Source: Trueperaceae bacterium (GTDB lineage: Bacteria > Deinococcota > Deinococci > Deinococcales > Trueperaceae). From it: DNA of 64,000 nucleotides. A model generated the notes under the pieces. It had not been told where the DNA came from. It searched no databases and worked only from the letters and a program-made list of their open reading frames with translations. The DNA lies in contig PAMQ01000007.1 in the NCBI GenBank assembly GCA_002707365.1, forward strand, positions 176,341-240,340. The letters run 5' to 3'. Below are positions 16,221 through 25,562 of this stretch, piece after piece. Within the stretch, counting starts at the first letter, position 1. Every line of letters begins with the position of its first letter. A program made the position numbers and the translations under genes.

Positions 16221-17528
16221 TTAGGGATTGCGGTAAGTATTAGGCATAGCTTTACGAGGAACTATATACGGTCCCTCCGGAATGAACGCTACTTTGGAAG
16301 TGCCATGACGGGCCATGCTCGCCACCAAAGCCGCTTCGACCGATTCAGCTATTTGCACGTTAGTCAATTGCCTATCTACCGCGTCTAGGCCACTGACGAG
16401 ATGAATCTTGGCTGTTCGTGAAGTCCGAAGTTGCATTTGAGTCTGCCACTCATCTATAGCAGCATGCGGCTTATCAGCAATAGTTGCGAGAAAGCCTTCT
16501 TCCCCCTGCTCTACTAACCTCCTCTGAGCTTCCTGAAAATCACCTGAACCAAGTCCTTCAGAACACTCTGAAGCCACAATCAGATCCCCTCCTGGCTCGA
16601 CAATGTCGAGAGGGCCCACGATACCTTTAATTGTTTGGTAGTAGGTTTTATCAAGTGGATATCCAGCTGCACTCGTAACTACGGTATTAAAGCGCATTGG
16701 TAAAGACACCTCAGAAAATTCCCTCGTGAACCCTACAGCCTCAAGGTGACTCTGGATAATCTCACCAAAGTTTACGAATGAGAGCCTACGTTGCTCATCA
16801 ATAACTGTATTGAGAGCCAAAGCACCACCGAGCATTTTCACGATCTCAAGCTGCTCTTCATGAAGCGGATTGCCTTCTAGAACACAGTTAGTAGCTAGAG
16901 GATTAGACATAAATGTGGAATTGTGGAGAGTCGTTATGGTTTCGGCATGAGCCACACCAGGTGCAATTACCTTCCGCCCCCCTGAATAACCCGCCATGAG
17001 ATGTGGTTCGACTAACCCAGTCGCAATGCGCAGGTCAGCCTCTACTAAACGACGATCAAGTCGGACGCGTACACCATTTGGGGTAGTTCCTAGCGTCGCG
17101 TGGTCATCATCTGAACGGGCATCGTGATTATGGACAGCCACTGTCTTAAGAACCCAAGGGTCGTTGATCAATTCGCCTAACTCTTGCCCAAGATTAGGCC
17201 GATGCAGACCCGTAGCTACCAAAATAGAAATTCTCTCTCGGGCGATACCTCCACTCATTAGAACCCGAATTAATGGACCGAGAAACAGCCCATTTGGGAC
17301 TGGTCGTGTAATGTCGCAAATTAGAATGCAGGCGCTAGCTGCTTCTCGAGCTAGCTGTTTTAGCGACGGAACTCCAACCGGATTAGCGAGCGCCTCAGCT
17401 ATCTGCGAAGCAGGGTCTTGGATAATCGGCATAGGGCGCTTCCGGATTACCGTAGGCATACAACCCTCAGGAATACTTACCGAAAGTGTTCCCCGACCAT
17501 AGAGCAAATCTACGCTGGACATTGCCAT
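16221..17528 (-). CDS. LarA-like nickel-dependent 2-hydroxyacid racemase family protein
   Basis: 435 aa. Lactate-racemase (LarA) motifs are present: CDITRPVPN near residue 92, ATGLHRP near 125 (first catalytic His), and GLVEPHLMAGYSGGRKVIAPG near 190 (second His plus the Lys that holds the pincer nickel cofactor). LarA homologues racemise or epimerise various 2-hydroxyacids, so lactate is not certain. No LarB, LarC or LarE cofactor-synthesis gene is in the window. It is the last gene of a minus-strand operon after fdhD and the FdhF-like gene, 24 nt after the latter's stop. An ATG at 17522 is an alternative start with TAAAGT 8 nt upstream. Confidence 0.85.
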   Translation of the reverse strand: MAMSSVDLLYGRGTLSVSIPEGCMPTVIRKRPMPIIQDPASQIAEALANPVGVPSLKQLAREAASACILICDITRPVPNGLFLGPLIRVLMSGGIARERISILVATGLHRPNLGQELGELINDPWVLKTVAVHNHDARSDDDHATLGTTPNGVRVRLDRRLVEADLRIATGLVEPHLMAGYSGGRKVIAPGVAHAETITTLHNSTFMSNPLATNCVLEGNPLHEEQLEIVKMLGGALALNTVIDEQRRLSFVNFGEIIQSHLEAVGFTREFSEVSLPMRFNTVVTSAAGYPLDKTYYQTIKGIVGPLDIVEPGGDLIVASECSEGLGSGDFQEAQRRLVEQGEEGFLATIADKPHAAIDEWQTQMQLRTSRTAKIHLVSGLDAVDRQLTNVQIAESVEAALVASMARHGTSKVAFIPEGPYIVPRKAMPNTYRNP

Positions 17529-17552
17529 ACACTTTAAACCAAACGTGATTTG

Positions 17553-19871
17553 TTAAACCACTGGGGTAATTGATACCGGCACGGCCTTGGAAGTGGGGGT
17601 ATTACTCTTTCTTGCAACACTCTTGATTGGCACAAGGACGTTTGCTTCAGGGAAATAGGTGGCTACGCATCCCCTCGGAATTGCATAGGGCACTACGAAG
17701 AAATGCCGTCCCATCCTAGTCTGATTTTCAAAATGACTCTCGATATTAACGGCTTGGCCTTGAACTAAACCTTCTATGGTTATGTCGTCGGGATTCATTA
17801 GAATCACTCTCCGACCTCCGTGAATACCTCGGTAACGGTCATCGAGACCATAAATTGTTGTGTTGTATTGATCGTGACTACGAATCGTCATCATCATGTA
17901 ACGACCCGGACCGGGGTCAAGACTTGTTAACGGATGCACACTAAACCTCGCTCGACCCGTTTGCGTATTGAAGCAACGGTCGCGAGCAGGGTTGGGTAAT
18001 ACGAAACCATTCGGGCCACGTACACGCACATTGTAGTTTTCTGTTCCAGGTACAACATCACTTATAAGATCACGAATTCGATCGTAATCTGCCACAAGAC
18101 CTTTCCAGTCAACGACCCCGTCATGACCCAAAACCGCTTCAGCCAAGTTTGCTACGATCGCAGGTTCGCTCTGTAATGATTGGGAAGCAGGAGGAAGATG
18201 ACCGCTCGAACGGTGCACAACCCCGAATGAGTTTTCAACAGTAACAAACTGTGGCCCTGATTCTTGAAAATCACGCTCAGTTCGTCCCAAGCAAGGCAAA
18301 AGAAGAGCCTCAGTACCTGTGATTAGATGAGATCGATTGAGCTTAGTCGATATTTGTACCGTAAGCGCACACTTTTTAAGGGCTGCTGCTGTGAATTCAG
18401 TGTCAGGAGCTGCAGATAAAAAATTGCCCCCCAGCGCAACTAATACATCGACTTGACCATCATGCATGGCTGATATTGCCCCGACTGTGTCTAGCCCGTG
18501 TTCACGTGGCGGGTCAAAACCAAGAACATCCGAAAGTCGATCTAGAAACTCCTCAGGTGGGCGCTCCCAGATTCCCATAGTACGGTCACCCTGAACGTTG
18601 CTATGCCCACGAACCGGACATAAGCCCGCACCGGGTTTTCCAATAGCACCCCGTATCAGTAAGAGGTTAACAATTTCCTGTATCGTAGCAACTGCCTCTC
18701 GGTGCTGGGTTAAACCCATTGCCCAACAACAAATTATTTTGCTATGCGAAGCTATGAGCTTGGCTAATTTTTTAATATCTACCAGATCAATCCCACTGGC
18801 CTCAACTATTTGAGTCCAATCTTGTTTCTCAAGATCCTGAACAAGGTCCTCATAACCATGAGTGAATTCATTAATAAAGGTAGTATCGACAACACTTCCT
18901 GGTTCCTGCTTTTCCAATACCAATAGTTCTTTCATAACGCCCTTCATAAGTGCAGCATCGCCACCCAATCGAACGGATAAGTGAATATCGGCAAGGGTAG
19001 TTCCCTGACCCAATAGAGTCTCCACCCCTTTTATGGGGTTTCGGAAGTCTTGGGGATTCTTAAATCGGCTAGTGCCTGCCTCAGGAAGCGGATTAATGCT
19101 GACTAGTTTGCACCCAGCTTTCTTAGCTCGCTCCAGACTCGTCAGCATTCTCGGGTGGTTGGTCCCCGGGTTCTGGCCTATTACGATAATTAACTCAGCT
19201 TGATCGAAATCATCAAGGAGGACAGTACCCTTTCCCACGCCAATAGTTTCGTTAAGAGCAACACCGCTAGATTCATGGCACATGTTTGAACAGTCAGGAA
19301 GATTATTGGTCCCAAAAAGACGGACAAACAGCTGATAAAGGAAAGCCGCCTCGTTACTGGTTCTACCCGACGTATAGAATGCGGCTCTATTGGGGTCAGA
19401 AATATTTTGAAGCTCCTTGCCTAAGTGCTTAAACGCTTCTTCCCAAGCAATTGGTTCGTAATTATCTCTACCGTCTCGCAGTATCATTGGCTCCGTTAAA
19501 CGACCTTGCTTACCAAGCCAATAGTCCGACCTTTGGCTGAGTTCCTGAACAGTGTGTTCTGCAAAAAACTCTCGAGTCACTCTCCGGACTGTGGCCTCCT
19601 CAGCCGCCGCCTTGGCTCCATTTTCACAGAATTCCGCTGGCGACCTCCCACCTTCGGGATCAGGCCAAGCACATCCCTGGCAATCAAAGCCCTCTTCTTG
19701 ATTGAGGTGAGAAAGTATAGAAATACCCCTAATAGGTGACATTTCAGCCAAAACGTGCTTCGCGGTTGCTAACAAGGCCGGCACGCCAGCTGCTAAACGC
19801 TTTGGGGATTTTAGTAACGGCGAAGCCAACTCTATTGGACCTTGTGCCGCGATGCCCTTACGCCGGTTCAC
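17553..19871 (-). CDS. FdhF/YdeP-family molybdopterin oxidoreductase (formate dehydrogenase-like alpha subunit)
   Basis: 772 aa member of the bis-MGD (DMSO reductase) superfamily, YdeP/FdhF branch. An N-terminal Cys region (FDCQGCAWPDPEGG, then FCENGAKA) may bind an Fe-S cluster. The metal ligand position is Cys, not selenocysteine: NLPDCSNMCHESSGVAL near residue 198. QNPGTNHPRM, PVRGHSNVQGDRTMGI and the C-terminal NTQTGRARF and SHDQYNTTIYGLDDRYRG match the cofactor-binding segments. It probably oxidises formate, but some relatives have other roles. Its GTG start overlaps the fdhD stop by 4 nt, supporting a functional unit with the sulfurtransferase that activates such enzymes. Confidence 0.88.
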   Translation of the reverse strand: MNRRKGIAAQGPIELASPLLKSPKRLAAGVPALLATAKHVLAEMSPIRGISILSHLNQEEGFDCQGCAWPDPEGGRSPAEFCENGAKAAAEEATVRRVTREFFAEHTVQELSQRSDYWLGKQGRLTEPMILRDGRDNYEPIAWEEAFKHLGKELQNISDPNRAAFYTSGRTSNEAAFLYQLFVRLFGTNNLPDCSNMCHESSGVALNETIGVGKGTVLLDDFDQAELIIVIGQNPGTNHPRMLTSLERAKKAGCKLVSINPLPEAGTSRFKNPQDFRNPIKGVETLLGQGTTLADIHLSVRLGGDAALMKGVMKELLVLEKQEPGSVVDTTFINEFTHGYEDLVQDLEKQDWTQIVEASGIDLVDIKKLAKLIASHSKIICCWAMGLTQHREAVATIQEIVNLLLIRGAIGKPGAGLCPVRGHSNVQGDRTMGIWERPPEEFLDRLSDVLGFDPPREHGLDTVGAISAMHDGQVDVLVALGGNFLSAAPDTEFTAAALKKCALTVQISTKLNRSHLITGTEALLLPCLGRTERDFQESGPQFVTVENSFGVVHRSSGHLPPASQSLQSEPAIVANLAEAVLGHDGVVDWKGLVADYDRIRDLISDVVPGTENYNVRVRGPNGFVLPNPARDRCFNTQTGRARFSVHPLTSLDPGPGRYMMMTIRSHDQYNTTIYGLDDRYRGIHGGRRVILMNPDDITIEGLVQGQAVNIESHFENQTRMGRHFFVVPYAIPRGCVATYFPEANVLVPIKSVARKSNTPTSKAVPVSITPVV

Positions 19872-20752
19872 GCGGTAACCTTTGAGGGGACACTTGGTAT
19901 ATCGTCCCGAAAGCGTACTCGCTCTGGATGGGTGTAAAGATTAAACGAGCCTTTACGCACAAAACCAGCTAGAGTTATGCCAAAACTTTTAGCGAGACTA
20001 ACTGCCATGCTACTCGGTGCAGACACAGCCGCAATTATGGGAATGCCTGCAACAGCCGCCTTGGCCACAAGCTCGTAGCTGACCCGACCACTGAGCATGA
20101 GGATTTTGTTATCTAAGGGAAAGCGTCCCTGTAATAACGACCATCCGACCAATTTGTCAAGGGCATTGTGCCGACCAACATCCTCACGGACGACCTCTAC
20201 CCTGCCATCTGGAGAGAATAATCCAGCTGCATGAAGTCCACCAGTGCTTTCAAACACTTGCTGTTTTTCACGTAGCCTATGCGGTAGGTCGAGCAGTAAG
20301 TTTTCAGGAACATCTAATTTGGATCGGACTATCTCAACACCGCGTTCCGCAAGATCCTTAATTGTTCGTTGACCACAAACGCCGCACGCGCTGCTCATCA
20401 CACCTTGTCGCCCAATTCCCTCTAGTGTGGGTATTTTTTGTGAGCGCAATTCGAGCGAGACGGCATTATAGCGTTCCTCAATAGGCAAGCGACTGCAGTA
20501 GGAAATCCGCATGATGTCGTCGAAGGACCTTATCAGGCCTTCGGAAAAAAGGAAGCCAGCTGTTAATTCAAAGTCATTTCCAGGCGTCCGCATTGTTACG
20601 GCTACCTGGCAACTCTCACGGCCAGCTGACATCCGGATTTGTAGAGGCTCTTCAGCTGCTAATCGGTCCCTATCCCTACTAATAGAGTCCCGATGTACGC
20701 GTATCACCGCAGTTGGGGCGGTTCTTCGTGTGTATCCGATAGAGGGATCCAT
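19868..20752 (-). CDS. fdhD: Formate dehydrogenase accessory sulfurtransferase FdhD
   Basis: 294 aa. FdhD passes sulfur from a desulfurase to the bis-MGD cofactor, which formate dehydrogenases need for activity. The active-site loop is intact: SSACGVCGQRTI near residue 122 contains the Cys-x-x-Cys pair. Other family segments are NDFELTAGFLFSEGLI near 57, GGLHAAGLF near 172, REDVGRHNALDKLVGW near 190 and LSGRVSYELVAKA near 222. ATG 20752 has AAGGGG just upstream. It heads the minus-strand operon fdhD - FdhF-like - LarA-like, divergent from thiP. Confidence 0.95.
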   Translation of the reverse strand: MDPSIGYTRRTAPTAVIRVHRDSISRDRDRLAAEEPLQIRMSAGRESCQVAVTMRTPGNDFELTAGFLFSEGLIRSFDDIMRISYCSRLPIEERYNAVSLELRSQKIPTLEGIGRQGVMSSACGVCGQRTIKDLAERGVEIVRSKLDVPENLLLDLPHRLREKQQVFESTGGLHAAGLFSPDGRVEVVREDVGRHNALDKLVGWSLLQGRFPLDNKILMLSGRVSYELVAKAAVAGIPIIAAVSAPSSMAVSLAKSFGITLAGFVRKGSFNLYTHPERVRFRDDIPSVPSKVTA

Positions 20753-20825
20753 AGCCCCTTATACACTTTGTGCATTGGTTGGCGATGATTTCGGCCTTAC
20801 CATGGTTAGTTTACGGCACCAATCG

Positions 20826-20831
20826 TACACT
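20826..20831 (+). promoter_or_regulatory. Leaderless -10 box TACACT of thiP
   Basis: TACACT ends 7 nt before ATG 20839 and no ribosome site is seen. TGGTTA at 20803-20808 is a weak -35 at 17 nt. This would give thiP its own transcript, not controlled by the riboswitch at thiB. Confidence 0.5.
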
Positions 20832-20838
20832 GGTAATC

Positions 20839-22422
20839 ATGTCCCAGTTCCGATCTCCCGCTGCGCCCTGGCTCGGAATTGTCGCAATCCTGTTTTTAGT
20901 CGTATTTCTCATTTTCCCTCTTGGAGCCGTAATGTCACGAGGGAAGTGGGGCGCTGAAATAATTACCATCCTTACGGATCCATACTTACTAGGTCGAGTC
21001 GGCTTTACAGCTGGGCAAGCCCTCCTATCGACTGCCGTTACCGTCGTCGCAGGCTTCCCACTGGCTGTTCTGTTTGCTCGTTTTGATTTCGTCGGCAAGC
21101 GTCTTTGGCGAAGTGCATTGATGATTCCATTTGTCCTCCCAACCGTAGTTGCTGGAACTGGTTTTCTGGCTCTCATTGGGAGCCAAGGCATGATTGGTCT
21201 CGATCTAAGGAATACCCTGCTGGTTATTGTTCTCGCTCACCTGTTCTACAACATTGCACTAGTGGTCCGTATTGTGGGAAGTTATCTGGAATCGGTTACT
21301 CCGAGGCTAAACGAGGCGGCTTCCTTACTGGGATCTGGACACAGGCATATCTTATTTCGAATAACTTTGCCAATAGCTGCCCCAGCCCTGCTATCTGCTG
21401 CAGCCCTCGTTTTTCTACTTACCTTTACTAGTTTCGGCATTATTCTTTTCCTTGCCCCAGCCCCTAGCTTCGCCACGATTGAAGTCGAGATTTACCGCCA
21501 AACTGCCCACCTGCTTAATCTCAAGACAGCGTCCTCCCTTGCCTTGGTACAACTCATAGTGGTGTCTTTAGTGGCCTGGGTATACACCTTTGCCCAAGCC
21601 AAACTGAGTATCGCCATGGACTCAAATAAAGCTCAATTACCGCGAGCTTCAGGTCCAGACCTCTGGTGGATAAGAACAGCTCTGGCAATTTCTCTTTTGT
21701 TGGTGTTTGCCCCAATTCTTGCTGTTGTTACCCGAGCCTTCTGGCCTGCAGGAACACCGTATCCCAATCTCTCTGGATTTCTTGCTCTTTTCGACGGACC
21801 TCGGACGATCGGTTTTACCAGTCCCTGGGAAGGACTATTCAACTCGTTGCGTTTCGCAATTCTCGGAGCATCAATATCCCTAGTTATCGGTTTTTCGTTC
21901 GCATACTCGATAGTTCGTAGTGGCTGGACCTGGTTGGATTCGCTCAGTCTTCTACCCTTAGGGGTCAGTGCTGTAACTCTCGGGTTTGGTTTCCTACTTG
22001 CTTTCCCAAAGCTTGCAACTAGTTTTTGGGGTATCCCAATCGCCCACGCCCTTATAGGCTTTCCCTTCGTAACTCGTAGCCTCCTACCTGCCCTCAGATC
22101 ACTTCCCCCTAATCTTTTGCACGCCTCGCTGACTCTAGGTGCCACTCCTCTAACCATTTTTCGGCGAATTGAACTACCCCTCTTAGCCCCATCATTCGTA
22201 ACAGCTGCAAGCTTCGGCTTTGCAGTATCACTAGGAGAATTCGGCGCTAGTCTTGTCCTCACGCGACCCGAGTTCGCTACACTTCCAATCGCAATATTTG
22301 ACCGACTCAGTAGGCCCGGAGCTTCTAGTTATGCTGCAGGAATGACTCTGGCTTTAATTTTAATTCTTTTAACTGGTGGCGTGATGATGCTCTTGGATCG
22401 TTTTGGCCGCACCGAAATATGA
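20839..22422 (+). CDS. thiP: Thiamine ABC transporter permease (fused two-domain type)
   Basis: About 527 aa with two homologous permease halves of roughly six helices each, as in ThiP and iron-transport FbpB. Each half carries an EAA-type cytoplasmic loop: LNEAASLLGSGHRHILFRITLP near residue 160 and LLHASLTLGATPLTIFRRIELP near 435. ATG 20839 was chosen because it gives the expected N-terminus (MSQFRSPAAPWLGIV...) right before the first helix and has a -10 box 7 nt upstream; an in-frame GTG at 20770 would overlap fdhD's start region. The thiB and thiQ context identifies the substrate as thiamine; FbpB-like iron transport is the alternative. Confidence 0.88.
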   Translation: MSQFRSPAAPWLGIVAILFLVVFLIFPLGAVMSRGKWGAEIITILTDPYLLGRVGFTAGQALLSTAVTVVAGFPLAVLFARFDFVGKRLWRSALMIPFVLPTVVAGTGFLALIGSQGMIGLDLRNTLLVIVLAHLFYNIALVVRIVGSYLESVTPRLNEAASLLGSGHRHILFRITLPIAAPALLSAAALVFLLTFTSFGIILFLAPAPSFATIEVEIYRQTAHLLNLKTASSLALVQLIVVSLVAWVYTFAQAKLSIAMDSNKAQLPRASGPDLWWIRTALAISLLLVFAPILAVVTRAFWPAGTPYPNLSGFLALFDGPRTIGFTSPWEGLFNSLRFAILGASISLVIGFSFAYSIVRSGWTWLDSLSLLPLGVSAVTLGFGFLLAFPKLATSFWGIPIAHALIGFPFVTRSLLPALRSLPPNLLHASLTLGATPLTIFRRIELPLLAPSFVTAASFGFAVSLGEFGASLVLTRPEFATLPIAIFDRLSRPGASSYAAGMTLALILILLTGGVMMLLDRFGRTEI

Positions 22423-22505
22423 TAGGGTTCCATGTCCCGCCACAAAAAACGGTATTTAATTAGTATCTCAAGAGTGGTTAATTTAGCAATTTCTACTGGA
22501 TATTC

Positions 22506-22534
22506 TTGTCTTCGAACTGGTCATAGCCTACAAT
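22506..22534 (+). promoter_or_regulatory. Promoter of the formaldehyde dehydrogenase gene
   Basis: TTGTCT (22506-22511), a 17-nt spacer and TACAAT (22529-22534) make a good sigma-70-type promoter about 70 nt before the start codon. Confidence 0.65.
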
Positions 22535-22605
22535 AGTGATCTAGCACGCGGAATGATTTTAATGTTGAGTTCGGACTAGAAGAACTCCTCAAGGAGGCGA
22601 TACGT

Positions 22606-23796
22606 ATGGCCAGCAATAGAGGTGTAGTCTACCAACAGCCTGGAGTAGTGGAGATTCACAACATCGACTTCCCCGAATTATCCTTGGGAAATCGCAAGTG
22701 TGACCACGGTGTGATCCTGAAGATTATCTCGACTAATATCTGCGGAAGCGATCAGCATATGGTTCGGGGCCGTACAACTGCCCCTGCCGGTTTGGTACTG
22801 GGTCATGAAATCACTGGTCAGGTAATTGAGGCAGGTCGCGATGTAGAGTTCCTCAATATCGGTGACATTGTTTCCGTACCTTTTAACATTGCCTGTGGCA
22901 GGTGCCGAAACTGTAAAGAAGGTAATACCGGGATTTGTTTGAACGTGAACCCGGCTCGACCAGGAGCAGCCTATGGGTACGTAGATATGGGTGGCTGGGT
23001 CGGTGGCCAAGCAGAGTACGTGATGATTCCTTATGCAGATTTCAACCTTTTGAAATTCCCTGATAACGACCAAGCGCTTGAAAAAATTAAGGATCTTACC
23101 CTTCTATCGGACATTTTCCCTACTGGATATCATGGAGCGGTTTCTGCTGGGGTTGGTCCTGGAACCATCGTTTATGTTGCTGGTGCCGGGCCAGTTGGTC
23201 TTGCCAGTGCCGCCTCATGTCATCTATTGGGGGCAGCAGTTGTCATAGTCGGGGATATGATCCCAGAGCGTCTCGAGCAGGCTCGTAGCTTTGGTTGCGA
23301 AACAGTTGATCTAACACAGGACGCATCTCTGGCTGAACAGATTGAAGAGATCGTCGGAGTTCCAGAAGTTGATGCTGCAGTAGACTGCGTAGGCTTCGAA
23401 GCTCGTGGTCATGGCCATGACGCAGGTGTGGAACAACCCGCAACTGTGCTCAATTCCGTCATGGAGGTTACTCGGGCAGGAGGCGCATTGGGAATTCCGG
23501 GCCTATACGTCACTGGTGACCCAGGTGGGGTTGACGAAAACGCTAAGGTGGGAATGCTCGGAATCCGAATTGGTTTAGGTTGGGCTAAATCTCATCACTT
23601 CACAACAGGGCAATGTCCAGTAATGAAATACCACCGACAGCTGATGAATTGTATTCTTCATAATAAGATCGAAATTGCCAACGCTACTAATGTTACGGTG
23701 ATTTCGCTTGATGAAGCGGTGCAAGGGTACAAAGACTTTGATGCCGGCGCCGCACGGAAGTACGTTATTGATCCGCATGGGATGGTCCCCGCCTGA
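22606..23796 (+). CDS. fdhA: Glutathione-independent formaldehyde dehydrogenase (zinc alcohol dehydrogenase family)
   Basis: 396 aa. It matches the Pseudomonas putida-type enzyme that oxidises formaldehyde to formate with tightly bound NAD and no thiol cofactor. Catalytic zinc region: NICGSDQHMVRGRTTAPAGL near residue 45 and GHEITGQVIEAG near 65. Structural zinc Cys set: CGRCRNCKEGNTGIC near 98-112. Rossmann motif: VAGAGPVGLASAASC near 190. Family-diagnostic stretches are YGYVDMGGWVGGQAEYV, FEARGHGHDAGVEQPATV and GLGWAKSHHF. AAGGAGG sits about 8 nt before ATG 22606, and it has its own promoter. It lies between thiP and thiQ. Dismutase activity on formaldehyde is also known in this family. Confidence 0.95.
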   Translation: MASNRGVVYQQPGVVEIHNIDFPELSLGNRKCDHGVILKIISTNICGSDQHMVRGRTTAPAGLVLGHEITGQVIEAGRDVEFLNIGDIVSVPFNIACGRCRNCKEGNTGICLNVNPARPGAAYGYVDMGGWVGGQAEYVMIPYADFNLLKFPDNDQALEKIKDLTLLSDIFPTGYHGAVSAGVGPGTIVYVAGAGPVGLASAASCHLLGAAVVIVGDMIPERLEQARSFGCETVDLTQDASLAEQIEEIVGVPEVDAAVDCVGFEARGHGHDAGVEQPATVLNSVMEVTRAGGALGIPGLYVTGDPGGVDENAKVGMLGIRIGLGWAKSHHFTTGQCPVMKYHRQLMNCILHNKIEIANATNVTVISLDEAVQGYKDFDAGAARKYVIDPHGMVPA

Positions 23797-23907
23797 TAAA
23801 TCCAGTCAGGATTACACATGTGACCTCAGGGTTCCTTGGTCAGCACAGCACTTCCTGGGAACCCTGTGTACTGACCAATGGCGGCGCAAATTTAATGGTT
23901 GTCTAAG

Positions 23908-24900
23908 ATGACGCTCCGAATTAAAAGCTTAACAAAACGGTATGGTCGAACTTTAGCGGTTGATTCGGTCACGGTAGAGATCGCCCCAGCAGAAACCTTA
24001 GCTTTACTGGGCCCCTCTGGTTGCGGCAAGAGCACTCTTCTGAGATTAATTGCCGGACTAGAGCCGCCGGATGAAGGTCGAGTCCTGATGGAAAACAGGG
24101 ATCTTTCCGGAGTCTCACCCCAAAACAGAAACATCGGTATGGTGTTTCAAGACTATGCTCTCTTCCCTCACCTTGATGTAGGTAGAAATGTTGCTTTCGG
24201 TTTAGTCGAACTTGGGGTGCCTCGGGATGACCAACAACGCCGAGTAGGAGAACTACTCGAGCTAGTAGGACTATCTGGAAGTGAGCGCCGCCGCATCCAC
24301 GAGCTTTCTGGTGGCCAGCAACAACGGGTAGCCCTAGCCCGTGCCCTAGCACCAGAACCTGAAGTTTTGTTACTAGACGAACCGCTTTCTAATCTTGACC
24401 AGGCTTTACGAGAGACGCTAAAGGTGGAACTCAAAATGATCTTGAGGCAACTCAAGGTCCGAGCAATCTACGTAACGCATGACCAATCCGAGGCAGTTAC
24501 CATGGGTCAACGGGTTGCTGTGATGCGTCAAGGCCGTCTTGAGCAAATAGCAACCACAGACCGACTGCGTGAAGCACCAAAGAATGTATGGTTAGCCCAG
24601 TTTCTAGGCCACCCTAATATTTTTTCAGAGCAAAGCCTAAGTAACGCTACAGGAATCCAGGTTCAGGGACCCGCTATTCTTCGCACTGACTTGATTTCGC
24701 TTGGCGGAAACGTGGCCGCTGAAGTATTGAGTTATGAGAATCAGGGTAGCTTAATCCAAATAGAGTTACTGATACCCTCTTGGGGCCTCTCAGTGCAATG
24801 GGAAGGGTTCGCTCGCGAAGTGCCGTCCAATATCTACCCCGGTAAGTCGGTATCCCTTCATATACCTGACGATGCGTGGGTTGAGCTAGGTAGAAAATGA
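23908..24900 (+). CDS. thiQ: ABC transporter ATP-binding protein, thiamine (ThiQ-like)
   Basis: About 330 aa. Walker A LLGPSGCGKSTLLRLI near residue 33, Q-loop GMVFQDYALFPH near 75, signature LSGGQQQRVALARAL near 128, Walker B LLLDEPLSNLD near 148, and switch His in YVTHDQSEAVTMG near 185. The C-terminal 90 residues form a TOBE-like regulatory domain, making it longer than the short enterobacterial ThiQ and closer to FbpC/PotA types. The ATPase drives uptake together with ThiP and ThiB. ATG 23908 is preferred to the in-frame TTG 23899. Its stop overlaps the thiN start (ATGA), so the two are translationally coupled, which supports thiamine as substrate. Confidence 0.88.
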   Translation: MTLRIKSLTKRYGRTLAVDSVTVEIAPAETLALLGPSGCGKSTLLRLIAGLEPPDEGRVLMENRDLSGVSPQNRNIGMVFQDYALFPHLDVGRNVAFGLVELGVPRDDQQRRVGELLELVGLSGSERRRIHELSGGQQQRVALARALAPEPEVLLLDEPLSNLDQALRETLKVELKMILRQLKVRAIYVTHDQSEAVTMGQRVAVMRQGRLEQIATTDRLREAPKNVWLAQFLGHPNIFSEQSLSNATGIQVQGPAILRTDLISLGGNVAAEVLSYENQGSLIQIELLIPSWGLSVQWEGFAREVPSNIYPGKSVSLHIPDDAWVELGRK

Positions 24901-25562
24901 TTGCGCTGGTGTTGGCCGGGGGCGACCTCACACCTAACGCCAGGCTTCGTCACCTTGCTAAAGAGGCATCCCTGGTGATTGCTGCTGATTCGGGATTAAC
25001 TCACGCTTCGGCATTAGGCGTCTCACCAGATCTGATAGTAGGAGATTTTGACTCTGTAACTCCTCAGGATTTACAACGATACCCCAACACTCCGCACAGC
25101 CGACATCCGACCCAGAAAAACGACCTAGACCTAGAACTAGCTGCTAAAGAGGCGCTAAATCTGGGAGCCTCTCATCTACGACTGATGGGAGTCATCGGTA
25201 GTCGCCTAGACCAATCACTTGGTGGCTTACTGATAGCTGCTAGGTTGCACAAGGAACGAGTTCCGACTACTGTCCACACTATCGACACTGACGTGCACTT
25301 CATAAGCCAGAATGAGTCATTACGACCCACAAGACCAGCCGGTACTCTATTTAGCGTGTTAAGTCTTTCCCCTAAGTCAGCTATCTCGATCCGAGGGGCT
25401 AATTATCCTTTAGATAATCATTTGCTTGCCTTTGGGGTAGGCCAGGGAATATCCAACTTGAGTACTAGTGGGCTCGAAGTGCACGTTAAAGAAGGCCTTG
25501 TGGCTTTACTGTTACAAGATGACTCTCTAGCCACAGAAGTGGTTAAAAATAACAGCTCCTGA
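24897..25562 (+). CDS. thiN: Thiamine pyrophosphokinase
   Basis: 221 aa. It converts imported thiamine directly to TPP using ATP. Family motifs: ALVLAGGDLTPNARLR at the N-terminus, IAADSGLTHA near residue 30, DLIVGDFDSV near 47, and HPTQKNDLDLELAAKEAL near 70, which holds the Asp residues that bind magnesium and ATP. The C-terminal domain holds the thiamine site (FSVLSLSPKSAISIRGANYPL). It overlaps thiQ by 4 nt. With ThiBPQ this forms a salvage route that makes the TPP sensed by the riboswitch 10 kb upstream. Confidence 0.95.
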   Translation: MIALVLAGGDLTPNARLRHLAKEASLVIAADSGLTHASALGVSPDLIVGDFDSVTPQDLQRYPNTPHSRHPTQKNDLDLELAAKEALNLGASHLRLMGVIGSRLDQSLGGLLIAARLHKERVPTTVHTIDTDVHFISQNESLRPTRPAGTLFSVLSLSPKSAISIRGANYPLDNHLLAFGVGQGISNLSTSGLEVHVKEGLVALLLQDDSLATEVVKNNSS

